Origin: Anastatus disparis | Taxonomy: Eukaryota > Arthropoda > Insecta > Hymenoptera > Eupelmidae | DNA: 64,000 bases | NCBI GenBank assembly: GCA_017163975.1 | Contig: JAFFSR010000031.1 | Span: forward strand, 2,141,001 to 2,205,000 | Direction: 5' to 3' | Notes under the pieces: model-generated | What the model saw: only the letters and a program-made list of their open reading frames with translations | Databases searched by the model: none | Told to the model about the DNA's origin: nothing | Made by a program: the position numbers and the translations under genes | Shown here: piece after piece, positions 43,009 to 53,932 of the stretch | Numbering within the stretch: the stretch's first letter is position 1 | Layout of the letters: each line of letters opens with the position of its first letter

Positions 43009-44886
43009 CCCTTATGAAAATAATCTGTAGATGAAACTGTAGAAAAATCTGCAGGAAAATCTGTAGAATATCTACAGAAAACCCACAGAAAATCCACAGG
43101 AAAATCTAAGATGACACTGCAGGATTTTCTGTAGGTAGCATTATGAGGAAATCTACAGGTAAAACGTAGATGAATTTGCAGAAAAATTTGCAAGATGCCT
43201 GCAGGATTACCTGCAGCTAAAATTGTAGAAAAGTCTACGAAAGACATACAGGTCTCCTACAGAGTAACATACAGGATTTATGTAGGATTTTTTGGTAAAT
43301 TTTTACAGGGTTTTCGCCCACATTATTTCTTGAAGAATTTTCAACAGTTTTCTGTAAACCACCACGTAAGATTTAGTACAGAAAATATTTAAGAATTTCC
43401 TACAGAATTACCTAAAGAAAATTTTTTCATTTTTTTAAATATTTTCAAATTTTATTCTTTATGAAAAAATATTCCACTCAATAATTGTCTGCATGATTTT
43501 CTATAGGATTTCCTGCAGACTTTCCGACAGAAAATTTCAATGAATATCCTGCAGGATCACCAAATGAAAATTTTGCTTTATTTATTTTGATTCATAAAAA
43601 AATTTTCAAGAAATTCTATAAAATATTATGTAGAATATCCTGAATAAAACTTGATTCTTATTAAGTTCTATATTTTTTTTTATTTGAGTATAATAAATAA
43701 TTTTGAGTTAATAACTCGATAATTATTTTCCTATTATAGGAAAAGACCAAAAACGAGGTAAACCTCATAGTATGAGACCTTCGAAGATCGAAGAGGTCAC
43801 GATTCAACACTAAGCGCTCTGGTCTTATATACCTGCGGCTTGAAAATTTGTGCAAGTGATCGCAAAACTTAGATAAACGCCACCTAGCGACCTAAAATTA
43901 AATCGTTTTTATCGATCTCGTATCGTATATCCTTCAGATTTTCATGCAGAATTTGCTATTGATTTTCCTGCAGATTTTTCTATATTATCTCAATTTAATT
44001 TAAAATTGCTAGGTGGCGTTTATCTAAGTTTTGCGATCACTTGCACAAATTTTCAAGCCGCAGGTATATAAAACCGAAGCACTTAGTGTTGAATCGTGAG
44101 CTCTTCGATTTTCCAAGGGCTTACACTACGAGGTTTACCTCGTTTTTGGTCTTATCCTATAATAGGAAAATAATTATTGAGTTATCAACTCGTAATTATT
44201 TATTGTACTTAAATAAAAAAAAATATATAACTTAATGATAATCAAGTTTTATTCAGGATATTCTACATAATATTTTATAGAATTTCTTGAAAATTTTGTT
44301 ATGAATCAAAATAAATAAAGCAAAATTTTTATTTGGTGATCCTGCAGGATATTCATTGAAATTTTCTGTCAGAAAGTCTGCAGGAAATCCTATAGAAAAT
44401 CATGCAGACAATTATTGAGTGGAATATTTTTTCATAAAGAATAAAATTTGAAAATATTTAAAAAAATGAAAAAATTTTCTTTAGGTAATTCTGTAGGAAA
44501 TTCTTAAATATTTTCTGTACTAAATCTTACGTGGTGGTTTACAGAAAACTGTAGAAAATTCTTCAGGAAATAATGTGGGCGAAAACCCTGTAAAATTTAC
44601 CAAAAAATCCTACATAAATCCTGTATGTTACTCTGTAGGAGACCTGTATGTCTTTCGTAGACTTTTCTACAATTTTAGCTGCAGGTAATCCTGCAGGCAT
44701 CTTGCAAATTTTTCTGCAAATTCATCTACGTTTTACCTGTAGATTTCCTCATAATGCTACCTACAGAAAATCCTGCAGTGTCATCTTAGATTTTTCTGTG
44801 GATTTTCTGTAGGTTTTCTGTAGATACTCTACAGATTTTCCTGCACATTTTTCTACAGTTTCATCTACAGATTATTTTCATAAGGG
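43009..44886. mobile_element. Foldback element with CTGCAGG-rich arms and mirrored short ORFs
   Basis: The 1,878-bp element begins CCCTTATGAAAATAATCTG and ends with its complement CATAAGGG, flanked by ATA on both sides. The arms of about 900 bp pair almost throughout. The outer 350 bp of each arm are built of irregular units such as AATCTGCAGGAAAATC. The inner part of each arm holds a 64-codon open frame in mirror orientation (43661-43855 minus, 44041-44235 plus). The centre (43890-43990) is AT-rich with an inner inverted pair (CTAGGTGGCGTTTATC). Confidence 0.88.
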
Positions 44887-44889
44887 ATA

Positions 44890-45422
44890 GTAATGTAAGA
44901 AAAAAAGAAACAAACGATTTTGAGGAAAATTTATATAAACTTATGAATAAAGCTGTATTTTTCAAAACCATGGAAAATATTAGAAAAAGAGTTGATATAA
45001 AGCTTGTAACTAAATGTGATGCTCGGTATGGTGTGGAGACTCTCATTGCTCAACCAAATTTTTATATTTAAACCATTCTAGACAAAAATCTAGCTACAAT
45101 TGAATTGTCGAAAACAGAAGTTTTTATGAATAAACCAATATATGTAGGTCTGACAGTGCTTGATTTATCAAAGACATTAGTTTATGATTTCAATTATGAT
45201 TTTATGAAAAAACAATTTGCAGATCAATGCAAGATACTATATTCAGACACAGATAGTTTAATATATGAAATTCGAAAAATTGATATTTATGAAACAATGA
45301 AGCATAGTCTACAAAACTTTGATACATCAGATTACCCAACTGAAAACGTTTTTAGAACGCCGCAAATGAACAAAAACGTAGTAGGTTTAATGAAAGATGA
45401 GTGCAATGGGAAGATAATATGA
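44890..45422 (+). pseudogene. Polinton DNA polymerase B, C-terminal palm and thumb
   Basis: After the foldback the reading gives [20 protein letters not shown] and [19 protein letters not shown] (motif B region), then IAQPNFYI and a stop at 45069. It continues with TEVFMNKPIYVGLTVLDLSK and motif C ILYSDTDSLIYEI (catalytic Asp residues retained). It then has NVVGLMKDECNGK and a stop at 45420. The final thumb residues of the family are absent. This is the best preserved stretch of the gene. Confidence 0.9.
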
Positions 45423-45609
45423 TTATGATGATAATAGATGTTTGATAATGAAACTTTACCATAGGGGTATTATTTATTTGATCAAAAAAAATTGTAAATT
45501 AATTAATTATAATTTTGTGTAATAATAGTTATAAGGTTGATTAATAAAAACAAAAAATAATTTTCACATATATAGATTTCTGTAATTGTTTCCTTACAAA
45601 TCTAATATA
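45423..45609. other. AT-rich noncoding DNA
   Basis: No recognisable feature between the end of polymerase similarity and the next transposon. The Polinton's right terminus would be expected near or beyond here, but no inverted repeat to the 21-kb region was seen. Confidence 0.5.
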
Positions 45610-46318
45610 CACGGTGACCCATTTTAATCGCTACACCTGGATTTTTCGAATCCTAAGATAGATAGGAAAAAATGGTTCAGACAAAAGTTGTAGAAGACAA
45701 AGGGGGCCAAACGATGGTTTTAACAGCTTTGACCTTGGACTTGACCTTCAAGGTTATTTCAAGGTCAAGTGGTTTTTTTAATAAGAACACCTATTTTTGA
45801 CCGTGAATTCGGAAAGAGCGGAAAATTTTACGTTCAAAATCATATTGAGACATTTTTCTCAAGGTCATTTCAAGGTCAAATGAAGGTCGAACTCTGAAAA
45901 ATCCATTTTAAGTCGTTTTTTCCATTATTCACAGGCTTAAGTGGTTCAAACTGATTGTAGGTTTAATAGGAAAACCTACACACCCAAAACTTTTACATCC
46001 TAGATAACAAATATCAAACTTGCACATCCGAATCCCATGCTCTTCATAGCCTCACATACTAAACTGTTACACCAGATATCCCCCAGTCCCACACATCTCT
46101 ACCCCATGTGTGATGTTCGTTTAACGGAAACTTCAAGATCATTAAAGCTTCTGTTGTAAATGTGTCAACCTTACGTTTAGCGCTACCCAGAAACAACGAC
46201 GTGGACGTAGTAAAGATAGTTTCCTTTGGGATGCTTGATTAAAGTGAGTCCGCTTGCCTCTTACTGTTCAGGAAGCTTGATTTAAGTGAGTCCCTTCGCC
46301 TCTCACTTATGTGTTTAT

Positions 46319-47384
46319 CTAACCTCGAAGCAAATTTTCGAAATTACGACCATTTGCTTCCAGGCACTTAGTCAAACGCTTTTGGAAGTGGCGAACGGTC
46401 TTTAGCAAAGTTTGCCTTGGAATGGCAGCGCATACTCGACGAATTCTGTCTATCATGTCTACTCTTGTGGTGGGCCTTTCCTCAAAAACGGTATTTTTTA
46501 AGTACCCCCATAAGTAAAAATTTGGTGATGTAAGATCGGGTGAGCAAGCAGGCCATTCAACCGGACCACCTTGACCAATCCATCTGTTACCATACTGCTC
46601 ATTCAAAAAAGTCCTGACAATTCGAGCGAAATGTGGTGCTGCGCCGTCCTGCTGGAGCCACATTCTTCGTCGCGTTTCTAAGTCAACATCTTCCATCAAT
46701 ACAGGTAGTTCATCTCTTATTAGCGTTAAGTAAGTGTGTTGATTAAAATTTTCTTCGAAAAAATAAGGGTCGATCAAATATCCATTAATAATCCCACACC
46801 ATAACGCAATACTCCAACGTCTTTGATGGTTTACAGTTCTGACCCAATTAAGATTAACATCAGACCAGTAATGACAATTATGTCTATTCAATTCCCCATC
46901 ACTTTGAAATTTTGCCTCATCAGAAAAAAAGAACAAATTTAAAAAAGTCTGGATCATTTTCTATTATTTGTAAAGCCCATTGGCAAAATACAATACGCTC
47001 TTGAAAATAAGCAAACTGTAGCTCTTGGACCAGAGTAATATGATACGCACGATATCTAAGCACCTTCATAATTCTTAAAAATGTACTTTTTGGAATACCG
47101 ATTTCCCTTTCGACTCGACGAGCGCTTATCTGTGGGTCAAGATGAATTATTGCCAGAATAGTCACAACCCGATTATGATTTTTATCATAGTAATGGCGCC
47201 TACGTTGACGAACCATGTGTCCACCACGAGCTCTTTGAGTTTAACGTCTGATAGCCATAGCGTAAGGGTGTCGTCTGTCTGGATAGCGTTCAACATAAAT
47301 TCTTGCCACAGCACGATAATTACTTCGGCTTTCTCCTAAAGCCAACATCATGTCAACGATCTCGTTGGGTGGACAGTCAGCCAT
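46319..47384 (-). pseudogene. Mariner-type transposase, one stop and one frameshift
   Basis: ATG 47384 starts MADCPPNEIVDMMLALGES, the N-terminal block (DUF4817-like) typical of a widespread insect mariner group. A TAA at 47243 interrupts this part. From 47216 a helix-turn-helix region follows: LDPQISARRVEREIGIPKST. A frame change near 46950 leads into the catalytic core: FFSDEAKF (first Asp), MWLQQDGAAPHFA (second Asp) and WPACSPDLTSPNFYLWGYLK (third Asp), with 36 residues between the second and third. It ends NFENLLRG at 46319. The enzyme would excise and insert the element at TA. With two lesions it is close to intact, so the insertion is not very old. Confidence 0.9.
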
Positions 47385-47404
47385 TTCAGAGCCAGCTATT
47401 AATT

Positions 47405-48383
47405 ACTATTCAATATGAATAGTAAAATGGTATAAAAAATATTAATAATTATGATATTTGCCCGTATACGGTCGCGACCAAAAAAGAAAAATGTTCCTAA
47501 ATTACGGTAACTTTATCTGACTAACTGTATTTGCCAAAAGTACTCCGATTATCACACTTTTGTAATTGTGAGTTTTATAATAAAGTGATAATCATTAAAT
47601 TATTTCTAATTTAAACTGCACATAATACTAAAACTTGCTTTTATTTTAAATATTGTGAATTATTGCCGTTCAAACTTGAGAAATACTAATATTGATAATG
47701 TAATCATTAAAGGCACATTTACAAATAATTTCTGTTCCGTCAAAGATTCTTTCTGAACTGCTGACCGATTTTAATATCTTTCGCACATTTTTAATATCAA
47801 GCTTTATTTTTAATAGTTTGGTTCTAAAAAAATAGCTTTGATGCTTTTTGTACAAAAAAGAAATGTTGCATCTTTATTCTTTCGAAAGTTATGACTTTTC
47901 TTTTTAAACAATCACATTTTTTTACAGCTTATATCTTTAATTTACTCATAACTTTCAAAAGAATAAAGATACAACATTTCTCTTTTGTACAAAAAGCATC
48001 AAACCTATTTTTTTAGAATCAAACAATTAAAAATGAAGCTTAATATTAAGAATGGGAGGAAAATCTTAAAATTGGTCAATAGTTCAGATATTATTAATAG
48101 AACCTTTGACGGAATATAATTTCTTTATGTGTGTGTTTAATGATTACATTGTCAATATTAGTATTTTTCAAGTTTGAACGGCAAAATTTATGTGCAATTC
48201 GAAGTAGAATTAATGTTTTATTGAATCAAATACCTATCATGTTTTGATTTTTACTTTATTATAAAATTTACAATTAATAAAGTGTGACAAACGTTTTTCT
48301 TTTTTAGTCACGACCGCATACGGGCGAATATTATAATCATTAATATTTTTGATACCATTTTACTATTTGAATTTAATAGTAAA
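47405..48383. repeat. Foldback nested between transposase and right inverted repeat
   Basis: Arms of about 460 bp pair across a centre near 47890-47930. Shared blocks include TAGTAAAATGGTAT, GCCCGTATACGG/CCGCATACGGGC, and TTATTCTTTCGAAAGTTATGA with its complement. It has no ORF. It may be a separate insertion or an internal extension of the transposon's own inverted repeats. Confidence 0.65.
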
Positions 48384-48919
48384 ATGATCTTGAAGTTTCC
48401 GTTAAACAAACATCACACATGGGGTAGAGATGTGTGTGACTGGGGGATGTCTGGTGTAACAGTTTAGTATGTGAGGTTATGAAGAGCATGGGATTCGGAT
48501 GTGCAAGTTTGATATTTGTTTTCTAGGATGTAAAAGTTTTGGGTGTGTAGGTTTTCCTATTAAACCTACAATCAGTTTGAACCACTTAAGCCTGTGAATA
48601 ATGGAAAAAACGACTTAAAATGGATTTTTCGAAGTTCAACCTTCATTTGACCTTGAAATGACCTTGAAAAAAATGTCTCAATATGATTTTGAACGTAAAA
48701 TTTTTCGCTCTTTCCGAATCCGGGGTCAATAATAGGTGTTCTTATTAAAAAAAACCTTTTGACCTTGAAATAACCTTGAAGGTCAAGTCCAAGGTCAAAG
48801 CTGTTAAGACGATCGTTTGGCCCACTTTGTCCCCTACAACTTTTGTCCAAACCATTTTTTCCTATCTGTCTTAGGATCTAAAAAATCCGGGTGTAGCGAT
48901 TAAAATGGGTCACCGTGTA

Positions 48920-49699
48920 TATATTTAACTATTATGCACCTCATCAAATTCTAACTACGTTACATAAAACTTATTTTCACGCTTTTTGCTTTCTTATGGA
49001 GATAGCATTATATTGGCAAAAAAATTTGTTCTATTTTTACATTAATTTGTACATATTTGGACTCAGGAAGTCAAAAAAAGTGATGTCCAGAAAATGTCTG
49101 TATGTATGTGTGTGTGTGCGTGTATGCGTGAGTGTGTGTACGCATTCATTACGCCAATTTTATCTCGAAAAATACTCGATGGATTTGCTTCCAATTTGGC
49201 ATACAATTTAGTTTTTTATCTAACTGGGGGGAAGCTATTCAAAATTAGTTTTCTTAGCGTAGTTTTTTTAAAGCCATTTTAAGAATTTTAAGAAAATTTT
49301 CGAATTTTTCATTTTTTTTTTGTATTTTGCGCAAACTACGCGATGAATTTGTTTAAAAATTTGAAAAAAAATTCTCTGCGATTGTCAAAAGAAGAATAAC
49401 TTTTGAAAATTAATTTTCTTAGCGTAGTTTTAATTTTAAAGCATTTTAAAAATTTTCAAAAAAATTTCATTTTTCATTTATTTTCTACACGTAAAGAAAT
49501 ATTGGAGACTTATAGTCCCACGAAATCGAGGCCTACGTTAGAACATCGATTTAGAACAAACATAAGCAGTAGCTCAGACGTTAAAAGTCATATCAACCGT
49601 TTTAATTAGTACAACAAAACGTATGACACGAATTAACTCATTATTATATTGTACGAGTCTTATCTTGTGTTGTTTAAAAGTCTCATCAACTGCAGCAGC
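48920..49699. other. AT-rich noncoding DNA
   Basis: No gene is recognised here. A short GT-rich tract lies at 49094-49140. Two similar stretches (49220-49290 and 49395-49460) repeat TTTTCTTAGCGTAGTTTT, and the region recalls 1440-1640, suggesting an old dispersed repeat. Confidence 0.55.
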
Positions 49700-49914
49700 T
49701 AATAAGGCTCATACGAAGGACTGTGTATTAGCAGGCGCATGCCCCCCTCCAGTCCCGTAGCGTGTTGGACTGACTTAGTCTCACTCACCGGCCACTTTCT
49801 GTCCCATGCATTATTTTTAATTCGTTTCGTATTGGACGTGTTTGCTAGGGCTGCTACGTAGACGTACGAGAGTTCCGTCATTGATTTCTTATAAGTTGGT
49901 GCGCAAGAATTCAT
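49700..49914 (-). other. Short coding-like dispersed repeat, copy 1, unknown
   Basis: The minus strand has a 71-codon frame containing MTELSYVYVAALANTSNTKR and WDRKWPVSETKSV, then GLEGGMRLLIHSPSYEP and a stop. A similar peptide is encoded at 61669-61858. It is more GC-rich than the surrounding DNA. No family is recognised. Its upstream end coincides with the left target-site duplication of BEL-3, so it may have been longer. Confidence 0.4.
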
Positions 49915-49925
49915 TTAATTATATT

Positions 49926-50813
49926 TGTTGCGTCGCAACACAAATTATATTAGGGGTCAAATACGATGATGAGCGGCGGCACTTTACAGTCGCCTGTTCT
50001 CACCTCCCTTAAGTCAGCTCATAGACAAAAGGGGGGAGAGAACAGGGAGACTTTGCAAGTGCCGCGGAAAAATAGTTTAGTATCAAGCGTGACATCGCCT
50101 CGAGCGGTCTAGTCTCTCAAGAGAATATTGAATATCTCTGTTACTTTTTCTTCCTTTCCCAAAGCGATCAGAAGCTTTGTTGTGCGAACGAGTTTTTGCC
50201 TAGCGACGAAGGGTAGATTGCGAATCAACGCATCACCTTCGCCCACCTAAGCCGCGGCTATACAAATGTTCATTGTTCTTTTTCTCTTCTTTCACTTTTT
50301 GCGTGCGTGCGTGCGAACAGAAATCGAACGGTGCATCAAATAGTGTGTAAAGTTGTAGGGAATAAATCAAGGGTTTTTTATGCCATCTGGCTTTTTCCCT
50401 TTATATCTGTGTTTTTATTGAGTGAATCCTTTCCCGATAAATAAAGTGTAAATTTTAGATAAAATCAATTAAAACAAAGCAACTACAACCGCAAGGTTAG
50501 TTGCTTTGTATCAGTAGATTCATTTAATTTCTCTTTTGCAAAATAATAGATCTTTGTGTGTAAAAATTAGTGGTAAAGTCAAATTCAGTGTAAAATTAAA
50601 TTTAATTCAATTAAAAGGTTCAAGGTTCAAGTTAAAATTAAGTGTCAATTCATTTTCATTCAAACAAGGGTAAATTCAAAATAAATAAGATTAGTTAGGA
50701 AATTTCATGATTAGATAAAATTTCAAAGGAAAAGAATCACGTTCTTTTCTTTCTAAATCGTCCAACAAATTTAGTTAAAAAATTCGTTGGAAAAAAGATT
50801 ACGCGTCTTTTCA
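49926..50813 (+). repeat. BEL-3 5' LTR
   Basis: An 888-bp LTR. The first 16 bases form a palindrome (TTGCGTCGCAA). It includes a segment absent from the 3' LTR (about 50290-50395, with GTGCGTGCGTGCG). Confidence 0.93.
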
Positions 50814-50831
50814 TGGTGCAATCCTGTGAAG
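50814..50831 (+). promoter_or_regulatory. BEL-3 primer-binding site
   Basis: TGGTGCAATCCTGTGAAG follows the LTR with no gap, starting with the expected TGG. The tRNA was not identified. Confidence 0.7.
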
Positions 50832-52684
50832 TCAGAAATCACGATCCCCTGGTTTACGAAAAAATCATAACCGCTAAAGCGTTCAACGAACAAAGCAAAT
50901 TCTCAGAAAGTCAAAACAGGTGCCGGCCGGCGAGCATAGCTATAGATATACAAGCCACAAGCCACCGAGCAACGCCGACAAAGGAGAGCTTCAACTTAGG
51001 GACTTCTAAGAAAATAAGATAAGTATTTTGTTCAATACACGAGGTAACAACATAATATTTTCTCAACTTTAAAATAATTGTAAAATTAATATCAAATCAA
51101 AAAGTTTATTTATTCAAATCTGAAATTCATAAATTAGTTTATTTCAAAACTTTTATTGTAGAAAACGTTTCTTTTAATTTATTTTTGTTTATTAAAATTT
51201 AAGACAACTTAACGTAAAACTTAACTTTTAATTTAAAAATTTTATTTTTCATTTGAAGTTTCATTTTAAAAAACTTTACATTTAAGTGGGAATTTTATTA
51301 TCAGTTTGGTTAGAAAAAATTTAGTTTCTAAGAAATATCAGCGCACAAATAAAAATTAAAATTGAAATTTATATTTTAATATTTCATTTAGCATTTTCAA
51401 AGAAAAATTCATCTCAGTCTAAAATATAACTTTCAGAAAGTTACATTGTTCAAACCAAAGTTTAGCATTAAAATAAAAGGTTCATTTTTAGAAAATCTTA
51501 CACAATTTCAAAGTCTATTATAATTAAACAGTAAATTCAAATTTTGTTTGTTGAATAAATCTCATACAATTTAGAAATTTCTTGCCTTTTGGAAATTACA
51601 TTTAAAATTTTTTACTTTTGAAAATTGCATTTAAGTTAGAAATTTATTTTTCAAAAAACTTGTTCTTTTCATAAATTTAAGATTTTAGTATCATAAAACT
51701 TAGTTCATAAAATTCTTTTTTTTGTTGAAAGGTTAACAACAAAATAGAATTTAGAATTTTATTTTTACAAAGCACAAAAGGTTCTTTGTCTTACAAAGCG
51801 AACATTTCTCAGATTGAGATCACGTGCTCTCAATGAGATAGAAAGTTGTCCTTTACGATTTTACGAAAGTAAGACGTAGCAACTTAAAACTATTTTTAAG
51901 AAAATTTTTATGGAAGATTAAGTTGTGTAGTGACGGCCTCCTGGCTCAAGGGAGATTACGTTAGCTAGGTGTAACATAAATTCATCGATTTGCGAGAGGA
52001 AAAGCGAGTTGATAAATTTATCCATTCTAAAATAAATTTAAATTTTATAAAGGTACATTAAATTTTGAATAACTTCACATTTATTATTCAAGTAAATTTT
52101 GTTTGATAAATTTATCCATTCTAAAATAAATTTAAATTTTATAAAGGTACATTAAATTTTGAATAACTTCACATTTATTATCTTGTTTGGTAAATTAATT
52201 CATTGTTGCATTTACATTTATTTTTAATTAAAATCATTATACTTATTCGATTTCAAAATTGACTTAAATTATTTTTTCACATTGGTGTTTCTAAATTTAA
52301 ATTTAAAATTAAATTTAACAAATTTGTGCTTTGATTGTTTATAACATTTACTGTCAATTTTTACAGTTTGAGGTAATTCATGTAGCTAGGGTCGCTTTTA
52401 AATAAAGATTTTGAACAAATTTCTTTATCTCTAAAAAACATTAAATAGTTCGAAAAATTTATCGCTGTTGCCCAAGCCGCGCCATTCGTGAGGAGGTTTC
52501 GTCACACCAATAGTGACGGAATTCTCTTCGTGACAGTAAGAGCGCACGCAAGGCGAAGGATCAGCAAAAAATTCTGTTTCTTTTTAAAACAGTGGACAGG
52601 TAGCAAGGTTTAATCAAAACAACATATAGTTGTATATTTTGACAATTTATTACTTAAACTCTTATTAAGTTTTATACATTCAAA
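50832..52684 (+). other. BEL-3 untranslated leader with a 94-bp tandem duplication
   Basis: About 1.85 kb of AT-rich sequence without a recognisable gene. Around 52011-52180 a unit starting GATAAATTTATCC is duplicated with a 94-bp period. Near 52460-52610 the sequence becomes GC-richer just before gag. Confidence 0.7.
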
Positions 52685-53932
52685 ATGAATGATCCAGCAG
52701 GAATAAATGTTGTGAATGCAAAGCTAGGGATTTTTAAAGATCAAATAAATACGTTACAAACGTACATATCAAGTCCTGACACAGAATCGGAAAACATTAA
52801 AACACGTTTAGAACATTTATCAGACTTGCACAAAGATACATATGTAATGAAAGTTACAGCAGTAGTTGCTAATTTAGGTGATGAAATAATAAATGAATTT
52901 AAGGTAGTAGAAACAATTTATTATTCTACAACAGCTTCGGCTAAGAAATTATGTCAAGCTAACGAACCAATAGCTAGTTCCACATTAAACAATTCTAACA
53001 TCACTCTGACACGAAAACACACTTTACCGAAATTAACTGAAACTAAGGTACCAAAGTTTGATGGCAAATCAGAAGAATGGCTTGCTTTCAAAAACCTTTT
53101 CACTGCATTAGTACACTCCCGTGATGATTCAACTAATACAGTAAAACATGCACAACTCTTGGAAGCTCTTTCAGGTCCTGCTAAATTAAAAATAATAGAA
53201 TTCGTGCCTAGTGCGGAAAATTATCCAAAGGCTTGGCAAGCCCTCTTAGATTTTTACGATCATAAAAGAATAGTTATTAATAGACATTTAGACGCTATTT
53301 TAGATTTACCAGTAGTACCAAATGCAACAATAGAAGGCGTGTCATCTTTGTTAGACAAGATGCGTCAGCATCAACATATTCTAGAACAATTAGGTGAAGC
53401 TTCATTTGGGAATATGTTAGTTAGGATAGCAGAAAGAAATCTACCACCAGGGTTAAAAAGTAAATGGCAGGATGGACTTCAATTAGATAAACTTCCTACA
53501 ACAAAAGAAATGTACGACTTTTTACAGAGTAGCATTTTTAAGCTTCAATCTCTTGAAAATACAAAGAAACACGATAGGACAAATTTAAAAAGAAACTCAA
53601 GGGATAGTGTAGGAGATTTTAAAACAAAAAGGGGTAGAGATTTTGTAATAGCAACTTCAGCATCAACAAGCAATAGGTTAGTTAGTTGTTCGAAGTGTAG
53701 GCAACCTGATGAGTTGTACAGATGTTCTGAATTCTTAGGATCAAATGTAGAACAGCGATGGCAATTTGTAAAATCACAACGACTCTGTTTTAATTGCTTA
53801 GGCAGACACACCTTTCCTTGCTCAAGCAAGAAAAGATGCAGAACATGCAACAAACATCATCACACTTTGCTTCATGAGATTAAAAATAAAGAGCCCACAC
53901 AAGTTACACAGTCAGACACTGCAGAGGTGTGA
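52685..53932 (+). CDS. BEL-3 gag, intact
   Basis: A 415-codon uninterrupted frame starts at ATG 52685 (context CAAAATG). Residues 1-110 are helix-rich and suited to coiled coil. From about 115, LPKLTETKVPKFDGKSEEWL begins the DUF1759-type gag core, with LLEALSGPAKLKIIEF and WQALLDFYDHKRIVINRHLD. After a basic linker come Cys/His motifs: CSKCRQPDELYRC, CFNCLGRHTFPC and CRTCNKHHHTLLH. The protein would form particles and bind element RNA. Protease-like sequence continues in a different frame from its end. Retention of a full frame next to a ruined pol is notable. No editing or readthrough is needed for gag itself. Confidence 0.92.
   Translation: MNDPAGINVVNAKLGIFKDQINTLQTYISSPDTESENIKTRLEHLSDLHKDTYVMKVTAVVANLGDEIINEFKVVETIYYSTTASAKKLCQANEPIASSTLNNSNITLTRKHTLPKLTETKVPKFDGKSEEWLAFKNLFTALVHSRDDSTNTVKHAQLLEALSGPAKLKIIEFVPSAENYPKAWQALLDFYDHKRIVINRHLDAILDLPVVPNATIEGVSSLLDKMRQHQHILEQLGEASFGNMLVRIAERNLPPGLKSKWQDGLQLDKLPTTKEMYDFLQSSIFKLQSLENTKKHDRTNLKRNSRDSVGDFKTKRGRDFVIATSASTSNRLVSCSKCRQPDELYRCSEFLGSNVEQRWQFVKSQRLCFNCLGRHTFPCSSKKRCRTCNKHHHTLLHEIKNKEPTQVTQSDTAEV

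Larger units (their letters stand above)
21780..45422 (+). mobile_element. Decayed Polinton/Maverick element
   Basis: All recognisable Polinton hallmark genes lie on the plus strand in one run: phospholipase-A2-like protein, retroviral-type integrase, penton-like protein, small basic protein, major capsid protein, adenain-type protease and protein-primed DNA polymerase B. Two more unknown proteins lie among them. Every gene has stops or frameshifts. Later insertions account for most of the length after 30 kb. No packaging ATPase and no terminal inverted repeats were identified, so the outer limits are approximate. Polintons are large DNA transposons related to adintoviruses. I treat this as one element because gene order and orientation are continuous. 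Confidence 0.85.
45610..48917 (-). mobile_element. Mariner-like DNA transposon
   Basis: The 3,308-bp element begins CACGGTGACCC and ends GGGTCACCGTG, with TA on both sides (45608-45609 and 48918-48919). Inverted repeats are unusually long, about 535 bp (45610-46145 and 48384-48917). They contain repeated AAGGTCA-type blocks (GACCTTGAA, AAGGTCAAG). The transposase is on the minus strand at 46319-47384. A foldback fills most of the space between its start and the right inverted repeat. Confidence 0.9.

Noticed and set aside
21780..45609. Terminal inverted repeats of the Polinton
   Set aside because: I compared the flanks near 20-21.8 kb and 45.4-45.6 kb by eye and saw no matching inverted pair. 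The element limits remain approximate.
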